6,599 bases of DNA from Weeksellaceae bacterium (GTDB lineage: Bacteria > Bacteroidota > Bacteroidia > Flavobacteriales > Weeksellaceae). Under the pieces are notes generated by a model, which was given only the letters and a program-made list of their open reading frames with translations, was not told where the DNA came from and searched no databases. Below, one piece after another: positions 1-5,917 of the stretch (position 1 is the first letter of the stretch; every line of letters begins with the position of its first letter). The stretch lies in contig JAQVKJ010000074.1 of NCBI GenBank assembly GCA_028694715.1, positions 1 to 6,599 of the forward strand. The letters are read 5' to 3'. Both the position numbers and the translations under genes were made by a program.

Positions 1-357
1 CAGACTCACATTCGCGTGGGAATAGTTTACCGGAATTTGCTTGACTTTGAACATTTCATTCTGACAGCGAATCAAAATCGGAATATTGGCAAAAACCTGA
101 GAAATATATCCGGTGAACTCGGTGATTAACACATCATCATAACCAAGTTTTATCTCCACAGAATCACCGCGTTTGAACACCTCACGCAAATCATTTTCCT
201 CAAAGAACAACACATTTCGAGGTAGCGTTATTTCAGCTGTGTCTGTCAGCTGTCGCCAGTTGCTCTCTATTTTTATGTCGCTCACCTTTCGGATGATAAG
301 CATATCCCGCCGGTCATTTGCTGGAAAGATGAGCCTTGCACACATCGCTACTGTCAT
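1..357 (-). CDS. Baseplate hub protein, N-terminal part (3' end beyond window)
   Basis: An open frame runs from ATG 357 to the left edge, 119 codons without a stop. It starts with ATGA overlapping the TGA of the preceding gene; a second ATG at 345 (residue 5) is possible. The product begins MTVAMCARLIFPANDRRDML. It then shows the signature of the gp27/Mu gp44-type hub: a strand followed by SNWRQLTDTAEITLPRN (32-48), then FKRGDSVEIKLGYDD (61-75), then EFTGYISQVF (80-89) and a cysteine-containing strand ILIRCQNEMFKVKQ (94-107). Such proteins form the ring at the tail end to which the spike attaches. The order tape measure, small connector, hub is as expected for a contractile tail. The rest of the gene, where a spike or lysozyme part could follow, lies outside the window. 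Confidence 0.75.
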   Translation of the reverse strand, partial: MTVAMCARLIFPANDRRDMLIIRKVSDIKIESNWRQLTDTAEITLPRNVLFFEENDLREVFKRGDSVEIKLGYDDVLITEFTGYISQVFANIPILIRCQNEMFKVKQIPVNYSHANVSL

Positions 358-1031
358 TCCCCAATAGTAATTTCAGGTTCTCCAAGCGTGACAGAACCGC
401 GCGCTTTTTGAACCAGTATTAGTTCCAAATCATCGTCAGACACGGCAGTGATTTCGAATGGAATCACTTTAGGCTTTCCTTGCGCCTGCTGGAAATTAAT
501 GTCTGTGATAACGATTCTGCCTATCTCCTTCTCCTCAAATAACTCCCCCTCAACTTCAATCGCCGCCGCCACCTGTTCCCACTTCAGCAATGATTCTTTT
601 TGTTCTATTTCTGTTCGGTTCGGCTCCGGAAGACATACTCCCCTCATTCGTATTTGCCAATCGTCGAATCCGAATATTTCTTTGACAGTTCCATTATTGC
701 CCAAAACTTCAGTAGTGGTTACATTTTTTGCACGGCTGAATTCAATCAGCGTTGCGGAGGGGAGTTGAAATTTCTCCATTTCTTTCCTTGTGAGCTTACC
801 ATTCAGATCATATATGTTGTAAGTTCCAGCTTTGAAGTTCACTGGAAAAATTATCGGCGTTCCTAACCAACTCATCTGTTTTGCCTTGTTTGGCTCCAAG
901 GCATTCACGCCAGTGTAGGAGATTGGTGCATCTGATTCTCCAATCCGAATCGGTTGCGTGATGTAAATAGGTGAGCTGATGCCGAATGCTGCCTTGAAAA
1001 TCTTGCCTATGTCATACCTTATATCCGTCAT
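354..1031 (-). CDS. DUF6046-like tail/baseplate protein
   Basis: This 225-residue protein starts at ATG 1031 within the TAATG overlap with the tape measure stop, and ends TGA 356-354 overlapping the next start (ATGA). I recognise the general pattern of the DUF6046 family found after tape measure genes in Bacteroidota phages: a leading 'YNIYDLNG' element (71-78), a lysine-threonine segment AKNVTTTEVLGNNGTVKE (101-118), then GFDDWQIRMRGV (121-132) and a C-terminal half of alternating strands (GRIVITDINFQQ; IPFEITAVSDDDLEL). There is no signal peptide or membrane segment. In contractile phages this position is held by the small protein joining the tape measure/tube end to the baseplate hub (compare Mu gpN, T4 gp53 by position only). 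A baseplate or tail-tip connector role is therefore inferred from context, not shown by the sequence. Confidence 0.65.
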   Translation of the reverse strand: MTDIRYDIGKIFKAAFGISSPIYITQPIRIGESDAPISYTGVNALEPNKAKQMSWLGTPIIFPVNFKAGTYNIYDLNGKLTRKEMEKFQLPSATLIEFSRAKNVTTTEVLGNNGTVKEIFGFDDWQIRMRGVCLPEPNRTEIEQKESLLKWEQVAAAIEVEGELFEEKEIGRIVITDINFQQAQGKPKVIPFEITAVSDDDLELILVQKARGSVTLGEPEITIGE

Positions 1032-2950
1032 TACACACTTACTATTGCATCTTGTAATCTATCTGAAATCTTTCCTGCCACTTGATCAGCTAACTGTCTA
1101 ATATTGGTGCCAGCAGATGCTGTAAAATAATTATTAATCGTCATTGTTATGTTTGCCACTCCACCCTTGCCTGAGATTGCCAATCCTGATTCTTTTTTGC
1201 TTTTTGGTTTCGTCTTATCTTCGTTGAGTTCGGTGTATGTATTTTTAACAGGCTCACCCTTTATGATCTGATTAATTGATAATTCATTGCTTGTTTTTTT
1301 GGTTTCGGCGTTTTTTTCGCCCTCTGTGACCAAGTCACTTTTTTGACGAAATTCTCTAATCCTGTCGGCTTGTTTTTTCGCCCAATTTCCAGGAAGCAAC
1401 TCAAAGATCTGCTGCATGGGCTTAAGTATCGCATCGTAGAGAACAAGGTTTAATCTCTTCAGACCATCGATGATACCATCGGTTGTGAATGCTTCCTTCA
1501 CGCTCTCCCAATTATCCTTCAAACTTTTAATTGCGCCTATCACATAGCCTATCGGTCCCAAAATCTGGAGCAATGCCGCACCCCATTCGTCATACTTTTG
1601 GATTGCGACCACAATGATTCCAACTAACGCAGCTATTAATCCGATGATTATACCTATTGGATTGGCGTACATCGCTATATTTAAAAGCCATTGTGATTTT
1701 GTTAGCGTTTGAATTACCGGTATTGCTCCGGCGATTGTCTGCACCATTGGTGCCATCTGTGTTGCATATATTCCGAAGTTACCAAATGTATCACCTGCCC
1801 AACTTTTCACATTTGAGAAAAATCTTTTAAAGCCTGCTGCAGATTCTTCTACTGCCGGAAGGCTTGACAAATCCGGAATTTCCTCTGCCAGTCCTTGCAC
1901 GAATGACAGACCGCTTTCTTTTCCTGCTTCACCAAATATCTTCGCTAATACATTTTGTTTCGCTTGCTCCGACATTCCCTTCATGGCTTCCGACACCATT
2001 CTGATGGCTTCCCATTTGGTCTTACCAGCTAACTCTTCGACACCAACGCCTATATCTTCTAATGCCTTTTTTTGACTTGGTGCCAATTCTGTAATGGCAT
2101 CGCCCGCTCTTTTGATGGAGTCAATCACCTTATCAGCGTCTATACCGTCTTTCTCGGCTTTGGCCATAATGACCATAGCATCACTGGCGGATATACCCAT
2201 ATCTGATAATGCGCCGGAATATCTTTCCATATTTGACAGTAAATTACCCGACAGGTCGGCTCCACGCTTAAACCCTTCTTCAAGCAGATTGAAGTTTTCT
2301 TCATAACTGCCGCCAAACTGTTTTGTCATCGCATTCACTGATTTGGCTACTTCAACCGCATCCTGACTATACACATCCGCTATTTCACGGCTCTTATTGG
2401 TGTATTCCGTCAGCGCATCCCCTGTTAGGTCTGTTAATCTTTGAATCTCCGTTTTCTGATTAGTGTAACCAATTGTGAATTCTAATGATCTTGACAGCTT
2501 GTTCATTAACTCTAATGTCTGATTCACATGGAATGCCAGTTTGCCAAAAGAAGTAGTGCCGGTTTTACCGAGCTCTTTTATTTCGCTTTTAAAGTCCTGA
2601 ACTTCGATGTTCGTTGCTGCGATGCTACGCTTCAGTTCTGTCACTTTTTTTTCTTGAGCCGAAAATTCAGCGCGCAGCTGCTCTTGCGCTTTCCCTGGAT
2701 TACTCTGTGACAGCAACAAACCTATTTGCGTGAGTCCTTTCTCGGCAGAATTGAGTTCCTTTCTTAGCTGCTTTAACTTTTCTTTCGATTCTTCAAGAGC
2801 CAAACGAAGCTCAAGCTGTGATTTGCCTGCCGTCTCTTCCATCTTCCGATAAGAATTTGTGGCCCCGGCAATAGATGATATCATCTTCTTGATTGGCGTG
2901 GTGACCATGTCAACAAAATTTAATACCCAAGATGTCGTATTGTCTGCCAT
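1031..2950 (-). CDS. Tail tape measure protein
   Basis: This is the largest gene here, 639 residues from ATG 2950 to TAA 1033-1031. It sets tail length and is ejected through the tube with the DNA. The architecture fits the family. A long alpha-helical, charged coiled-coil segment covers about 36-128. A conserved-looking core at about 160-350 resembles phage minor tail/tape measure domains (IADVYSQDAVEVAKSVNAMT at 190-209, then a GISASDAMVIMAKAEKDG region). A strongly hydrophobic segment, PIGIIIGLIAALVGIIVVAI, lies at 431-450 with weaker ones nearby (403-414, 461-476). A charged low-complexity linker covers about 540-595, and the glycine/asparagine-rich C-terminus is ANITMTINNYF plus a final helix. 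Using the rule of about 1.5 angstrom per residue, the tail would be near 95 nm. It lies right after the chaperone frames, the standard position, and its TAA overlaps the next ATG (TAATG). Confidence 0.9.
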   Translation of the reverse strand: MADNTTSWVLNFVDMVTTPIKKMISSIAGATNSYRKMEETAGKSQLELRLALEESKEKLKQLRKELNSAEKGLTQIGLLLSQSNPGKAQEQLRAEFSAQEKKVTELKRSIAATNIEVQDFKSEIKELGKTGTTSFGKLAFHVNQTLELMNKLSRSLEFTIGYTNQKTEIQRLTDLTGDALTEYTNKSREIADVYSQDAVEVAKSVNAMTKQFGGSYEENFNLLEEGFKRGADLSGNLLSNMERYSGALSDMGISASDAMVIMAKAEKDGIDADKVIDSIKRAGDAITELAPSQKKALEDIGVGVEELAGKTKWEAIRMVSEAMKGMSEQAKQNVLAKIFGEAGKESGLSFVQGLAEEIPDLSSLPAVEESAAGFKRFFSNVKSWAGDTFGNFGIYATQMAPMVQTIAGAIPVIQTLTKSQWLLNIAMYANPIGIIIGLIAALVGIIVVAIQKYDEWGAALLQILGPIGYVIGAIKSLKDNWESVKEAFTTDGIIDGLKRLNLVLYDAILKPMQQIFELLPGNWAKKQADRIREFRQKSDLVTEGEKNAETKKTSNELSINQIIKGEPVKNTYTELNEDKTKPKSKKESGLAISGKGGVANITMTINNYFTASAGTNIRQLADQVAGKISDRLQDAIVSV

Positions 2951-2951
2951 T

Positions 2952-3191
2952 TTATTTCTTACCGTATATTTTCACCGCCAAGGTGTAGAGAACTTCCTCC
3001 ATGGTGTTTTTCAATATTCCCTGTTGTACTTCATTCTTCAATTGGCGCACATATACCCATTCCTGAAACCGTTGCGCCCAATCATCTTCTGATAGTTCAT
3101 CAGGATTCAGGCCTAATTCTACACGAATTATCGCATTGATTTTTGCGTAGTCCGCTGAATCCTCATTCAGCGCATAGGCCTCTATTTTTTT
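2952..3191 (-). CDS. Tail assembly chaperone, T-like extension expressed by -1 frameshift
   Basis: In the -1 frame relative to the chaperone, an open stretch runs from just after a TAA at 3194-3192 to TAA at 2954-2952. After slippage the added part is 77 residues, starting IEAYALNEDSADYAKIN and ending LYTLAVKIYGKK, with a central DDWAQRFQEWVYVRQLKNEV helix. It has no ATG until codon 62 of the extension and no good alternative start, so it is almost certainly translated only as a fusion: 116 residues from 3532-3185, then re-reading base 3185, to give 193 residues in all. The TAA is followed after one base by the tape measure ATG. The composition looks like real coding sequence. In lambda the T part contacts the tube protein and the G part the tape measure; I infer the same here. 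Confidence 0.75.
   Translation of the reverse strand, partial: KKIEAYALNEDSADYAKINAIIRVELGLNPDELSEDDWAQRFQEWVYVRQLKNEVQQGILKNTMEEVLYTLAVKIYGKK
3153..3172 (-). promoter_or_regulatory. Hairpin downstream of the slippery site, likely frameshift stimulator
   Basis: The minus strand reads CGCTGAAT GAGG ATTCAGCG, a perfect 8-bp stem with a 4-base loop. It starts 12 bases after the slippery heptamer. The spacing is somewhat longer than the usual 5-9 bases. No T-run follows, so it is not a terminator, and it lies inside the coding part of the extension. Confidence 0.6.
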
Positions 3192-3532
3192 TTAATGCGT
3201 GAATTAGCAGTACTTACCAGTTCGCCGATTTGTTTGATCAGTTGCATGTAAATCGCACCGTCGTGTTCGTATGCTTCCCTGTCGCCCTCAAGGACACAGC
3301 CTAACATTAACTTTTGCACAAGTGTTAAGTCCTTTTTTTGCTCTGCTTCCTGGACAGCAAATAAAACACTCTTATTCGGTCGTTTCACCAAATACGAGAA
3401 TATATAGCCATCTTCGGTTTCAATCTCTATCTCAATCAAGTTGCGCATGCCGCCGACTTTTGCGGCATGATTCTCACGGATTGAATCATCCCAAGGCTTA
3501 ATTAATTTTAAATTGTTTTCGGATTTTTTCAT
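3182..3532 (-). CDS. Tail assembly chaperone, short form (lambda gpG-like role)
   Basis: This 116-residue protein is read from ATG 3532 to TAG 3184-3182. I chose this ATG because the longer version starting at GTG 3565 would begin inside the terminator hairpin and run through its T/A tract. The leader before 3532 is A-rich (AACAACAGCACA). There is no membrane segment. Visible parts are a basic-acidic start (KPWDDSIRE), a beta segment IEIEIETEDGYIFSYLVKRP (33-52), a helical part KKDLTLVQKLMLGCVLEGD (66-84) and a C-terminal helix ending SRIKKK. Sequence similarity alone would not settle its function. Its place between tube and tape measure, its size and the frameshift at its end are the hallmarks of the G/GT chaperone pair that binds the tape measure during tail assembly. 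Confidence 0.7.
   Translation of the reverse strand: MKKSENNLKLIKPWDDSIRENHAAKVGGMRNLIEIEIETEDGYIFSYLVKRPNKSVLFAVQEAEQKKDLTLVQKLMLGCVLEGDREAYEHDGAIYMQLIKQIGELVSTANSRIKKK
3185..3191 (-). promoter_or_regulatory. Slippery heptamer A AAA AAA for -1 ribosomal frameshifting
   Basis: The chaperone frame ends ATT AAA AAA AAA TAG. Within the nine-A run (3193-3185) the heptamer in phase is A AAA AAA, a canonical X XXY YYZ site, directly before the zero-frame stop. Slipping back one base moves ribosomes into the start-less downstream frame (next codons ATA GAG GCC). The run of nine A could also allow transcriptional slippage, which would produce the same fusion. Confidence 0.75.
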
Positions 3533-3550
3533 TGTGCTGTTGTTTTTTTT

Positions 3551-3580
3551 AAAAACCCGGAGCACACATACATGCTCCGG
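3551..3580 (-). terminator. Rho-independent terminator between tube and chaperone genes
   Basis: On the minus strand a perfect 8-bp GC-rich stem (CCGGAGCA at 3580-3573, TGCTCCGG at 3564-3557) closes an 8-base loop and is followed by G and five T. An A-tract on the far side of the T run (3550-3543) is unusual. It lies in the only sizeable intergenic gap of the window (3610-3533) and points the same way as the genes. It probably lets only part of the transcription continue into the chaperone and tape measure genes, which are needed in far fewer copies than sheath and tube. Confidence 0.75.
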
Positions 3581-3608
3581 ATAAAAATATTAGGAAAAAA
3601 TTAAGTAT

Positions 3609-4046
3609 CTAAACGATGTTCCACTCAATGTGAGAGCAGATTAGATCGGATTGATAAGCAAGAGACTTATCATTTTGATTGCCATCCACTCCTCGACCAA
3701 CAAACTGCGCATTTCTGATTCTGTCACGCAGGATTCTGCCATCGGGAAGCGCGTACTCAACAGTGATGTCAAATGGTGCTATGTCGCTTAATCTCATTTT
3801 TGGTGGCAAGGCTGATTGTATTGCATCATACTCCTCCTTGATCATAGTGATGGACGCTTCCGCCACATAATTGCCACTGCCACGACCAATAGGGTATTTC
3901 CCAGCTCCATACACATTTTCGATCTCCTCAGAGTCGTTATAGCTCAGTGCTGTGATTCCTTCTACATCCCTGCCCATAATATTGCAGGTGATGTGATTCC
4001 AGCCCTGGATTTGTCCAAATTTATTGATAATTGTATCTGCTGCCAT
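3609..4046 (-). CDS. Tail tube protein
   Basis: This 145-residue protein starts at ATG 4046, one base after the sheath TAA, and ends with TAG at 3611-3609. It would form the inner tube of the contractile tail, stacked in rings around the tape measure and inside the sheath. The features seen fit the small tube proteins of the T4 gp19/Mu tube type. It is a compact beta-rich protein with GWNHITCNIMGRDVEGITAL (residues 15-34), then a glycine-rich loop around 47-59 (GAGKYPIGRGSGN). An 'EASITMIKEEYDAI' strand-helix (63-76) follows, then a C-terminal strand ending CSHIEWNIV. The length is typical for the family. The sheath-tube order supports the call strongly. A terminator hairpin begins 29 bases after the stop. 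Confidence 0.85.
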   Translation of the reverse strand: MAADTIINKFGQIQGWNHITCNIMGRDVEGITALSYNDSEEIENVYGAGKYPIGRGSGNYVAEASITMIKEEYDAIQSALPPKMRLSDIAPFDITVEYALPDGRILRDRIRNAQFVGRGVDGNQNDKSLAYQSDLICSHIEWNIV

Positions 4047-4047
4047 C

Positions 4048-5043
4048 TTAGTTGATTTGATTTGTTAAACCTAAATCGATTTCAAACTCATGCACAATAC
4101 CGTCTGCTACGATTTGTGCTTTCCCAGTTACCGGACTTTCGTCGTTGACTATCTGCTTTGGATTGATGTAGAAATCAAAACCGCTGATTTCATCGTCAGC
4201 AATCATATTCTCCAAGGCTGAATTTACAAGCCCTTCCCAATAGCTGATGGTTGTCGAACGGATGAATCCTGTTTGCGGGTCTTTCTTCACCGTGCCTTTT
4301 ACGACCGGAATCAACGCCTGACGAATGATTCGCGCCGCTTTGTTCCACACACGATTGTTCTCAATGTATGCGTAATCGCTTGTCTTCGCAATTGCAGTGG
4401 GTGAATTCTGAAAGTAAACACCTGCATAGCCTTCATAGCTGGCCGCATAGATGTATCCCTTATCGTTCAGCGCTTTTAAATCAACTTTTGAAAAGCTTTC
4501 TGCATCCTGTCCCGATGACAACAATGCGCTCAGCCAAAGTTTGCTTTCAGTAAGTGGATAATCCGCTCTTCCGCGCTTCAATCGTGGTTTGCGTTTGATG
4601 TCCACTGAGCCAATGTTTTCATTCACCCGGCGGGCTGCCAGCATTCCCAATGCGCTGCCCACTGCTGCATAATCATCATAATCGCCTTCGCCCATTTCAC
4701 GAATGAAAGGATCTTGTGCTATTATTACCGAAACTTGTGGTGCGTTCTTTGCACGAAGGTCAGCCACAGTATTTGGCACGATGTCCGAATCTGTTTTGCC
4801 TTCCAAAATCACAAAATCAATAAAACGATTTTCAGCCGCTAAAGCATCGACTAAATTGGTCTGAATGTCTTCAATGTCCGTTGCTATGCTCGTTAAATCA
4901 TCATCAAAGCCCACAAATCCAATTCCTTTGATCTCCTTGTTCGCCCGAATCGTTGGAAGGATTCCCGCGATGGAATCTTTCACAAGTGTGTCCTCTTGTT
5001 CCGGCTCCACACCGATCAAGAATACCGTTGCATCCGGTGCCAA
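4048..5043 (-). CDS. Tail sheath protein, C-terminal part after the amber codon
   Basis: The frame after the TAG holds 334 codons. The first usable start is TTG 5043, three codons after the stop window, giving 331 residues beginning APDATVFLIGV after the initiator. No Shine-Dalgarno-like sequence precedes this TTG, and the leader is simply the end of the sheath N-terminal coding sequence, so re-initiation would be weak at best. The part carries most of the sheath: the middle domain and the C-terminal domain with SGFDFYINPKQIV (about residues 285-297) and a final beta strand. The downstream tube gene starts one base after its TAA, so ribosomes stopping early at 5053 could also reduce tube translation. 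Confidence 0.65.
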   Translation of the reverse strand: MAPDATVFLIGVEPEQEDTLVKDSIAGILPTIRANKEIKGIGFVGFDDDLTSIATDIEDIQTNLVDALAAENRFIDFVILEGKTDSDIVPNTVADLRAKNAPQVSVIIAQDPFIREMGEGDYDDYAAVGSALGMLAARRVNENIGSVDIKRKPRLKRGRADYPLTESKLWLSALLSSGQDAESFSKVDLKALNDKGYIYAASYEGYAGVYFQNSPTAIAKTSDYAYIENNRVWNKAARIIRQALIPVVKGTVKKDPQTGFIRSTTISYWEGLVNSALENMIADDEISGFDFYINPKQIVNDESPVTGKAQIVADGIVHEFEIDLGLTNQIN

Positions 5044-5052
5044 ACGGAAAAT

Positions 5053-5055
5053 CTA
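5053..5055 (-). other. In-frame amber (TAG) codon in the sheath gene
   Basis: On the minus strand the reading is ATT AGT TAG ATT TTC CGT TTG GCA CCG, with the frame identical before and after the stop. TAG is one substitution away from GAG (Glu), CAG (Gln), AAG (Lys) and several others, so a single base change explains it. The aligned residue in an intact homologue would tell which codon was lost. Confidence 0.9.
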
Positions 5056-5283
5056 ACTAATATGATGGTGAGCCAGCAAGGAATTGTTTGCGTCATACGC
5101 AGGATCTACACCCAAGGCTTCGGCATCTGACGGCTGCAATAGTTTGACCGCTTCATTTTCGTTCAGGTTGAGCGAATTGAGCGGCATGCAGCTGACAAGT
5201 GCGAATACGCTGTCGGTGTTGTCGGAGCGGCGGCCAAGACCGCCCTCCAATCTATTAATATTAACTCCTTGTAACTGTGCCAT
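5053..5283 (-). CDS. Tail sheath protein, N-terminal fragment before the amber codon
   Basis: This 76-residue product would be made if the TAG at 5055-5053 is read as a stop. It starts with ATG overlapping the preceding TAA (TAATG) and ends ...SLLAHHHIS. It covers only the N-terminal strand and first helix region of the sheath, including the arm that in sheath proteins links neighbouring subunits. It could not form a sheath alone. I see no domain that would make it an independent small protein. It is best read as the first part of the interrupted gene. Confidence 0.6.
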   Translation of the reverse strand: MAQLQGVNINRLEGGLGRRSDNTDSVFALVSCMPLNSLNLNENEAVKLLQPSDAEALGVDPAYDANNSLLAHHHIS

Positions 5284-5906
5284 TACTCTGCTGCAATTGT
5301 AAATGTTACTGTTCCAGATTTGTAGCCTGAATAAGCCGTTGCGGTGATGGTTACTTCACCTGTTTCGTGGAAACTGACAACCCCGTCTTCATCAACGGTT
5401 GCTTTTTCCTCGTCTGAACTTTCAAAATACACGCTTGTGTCAACTTGATCATTCGATGCCGGGTCGGGCGTGAATGTCAGTACAAGTTCTTTGCTGCCTT
5501 CAACGATCGCACCTGTAACGGCAGCAATGCTGATGGCGGTTGGACATTTGGCGATGTAATCCGCCAAAGCTTTCACCACCGTTTTTCTGTTTTTCCCGGA
5601 TTCTTCTGCCGACTTGAATGAAGTGGCGTCTGTCAATGTCAAGGATTTGATGCCATTCACTATCGTGGCTACATTTCCATCTAAAAACTCAGGAGTTTCA
5701 GTCGCCGTGTCTGGCTCAGAAACTGTCTTGGTGTAAGTATATACACTCAAGCCGTTCATCTGTGCATGTAGGCTCGCTCTGTTTTTGTGCGCGAACATAT
5801 ATCCGTCCGAAGTCGCATAGACTTCCGTTACACCTTCGTTGTTGTCGAAGAAGGAAGTCGCTTTGTCTTTCAAGTCGCTAACCGCATATGTTTTTCTTTT
5901 TGCCAT
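5283..5906 (-). CDS. Ig-like (BIG2) domain phage structural protein, probable head decoration protein
   Basis: This 207-residue protein starts at ATG 5906, 11 bases after the capsid stop; the leader is A-rich with no clear Shine-Dalgarno. Residues 1-60 form a small N-terminal domain (TEVYATSDGYMFAHKNRASLH at about 27-47, of a type common in Bacteroidota phage proteins). Residues 75-122 look helical. Residues 124-207 match the bacterial Ig-like BIG2 pattern: strands ending in T-F-T-P, then FESSDEEKATVDEDGVVSF (161-179), then G-EVTITATA and a closing GTVTFTI strand. There is no signal peptide or membrane segment, as expected for a virion protein. Its place next to the capsid suggests a protein displayed on the head, where Ig-like domains are known to bind surface glycans weakly. 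The head-decoration role is inferred; a neck or tail protein is the alternative. Its TAA overlaps the ATG of the sheath gene (TAATG), suggesting translational coupling. Confidence 0.72.
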   Translation of the reverse strand: MAKRKTYAVSDLKDKATSFFDNNEGVTEVYATSDGYMFAHKNRASLHAQMNGLSVYTYTKTVSEPDTATETPEFLDGNVATIVNGIKSLTLTDATSFKSAEESGKNRKTVVKALADYIAKCPTAISIAAVTGAIVEGSKELVLTFTPDPASNDQVDTSVYFESSDEEKATVDEDGVVSFHETGEVTITATAYSGYKSGTVTFTIAAE

Positions 5907-5917
5907 TTTTCTAAGTT

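Larger units (their letters stand above)
4048..5283 (-). pseudogene. Tail sheath gene (DUF2586-like) interrupted by one in-frame TAG
   Basis: From ATG 5283 to TAA 4048 the frame holds 411 codons with a single interruption, TAG at codon 77 (5055-5053). The two halves are in the same frame and join into one protein: ...LLAHHHIS-stop-IFRLAPDATVFLIGV... . The whole resembles the DUF2586-type contractile tail sheath of Bacteroidota phages. The N-terminal start MAQLQGVNINRLEGGLGR, the 'AVKLLQPSDAEALGVDPAYD' region, the middle domain with a 'VSVIIAQD' strand, and a C-terminal polymerisation part (about 335-411) ending in FEIDLGLTNQIN all fit. The sheath surrounds the tube and contracts on infection. 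Its position just before the tube gene is the usual order. Apart from the stop there is no sign of decay: no frameshift, no other stop, normal composition. I call it a pseudogene provisionally; suppression or a base error would make it a normal gene. Confidence 0.75.

Noticed and set aside
1310..1316. Slippery heptamer A AAA AAC near the end of the tape measure gene
   Set aside because: The -1 frame stops within about nine codons, and the site lies in a lysine-rich linker; no sign of use.
1261..1446. Minus-strand ORF of 61 codons within the tape measure gene
   Set aside because: Alternative frame inside a well-supported large gene; no start signal or recognisable content.
2066..2072. Slippery heptamer A AAA AAG in the tape measure gene
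   Set aside because: A shift there meets a stop after about 14 codons. No conserved-looking product results, and A-rich heptamers are expected by chance in lysine-rich genes.
3533..3565. Longer chaperone start at GTG 3565
   Set aside because: It would start inside the terminator hairpin and translate its T/A tracts; ATG 3532 is a better start.
3533..3611. A Bacteroides-type promoter in the gap before the chaperone gene
   Set aside because: The gap is AT-rich, but I find no convincing TAnnTTTG and TTTG pair at the right spacing.
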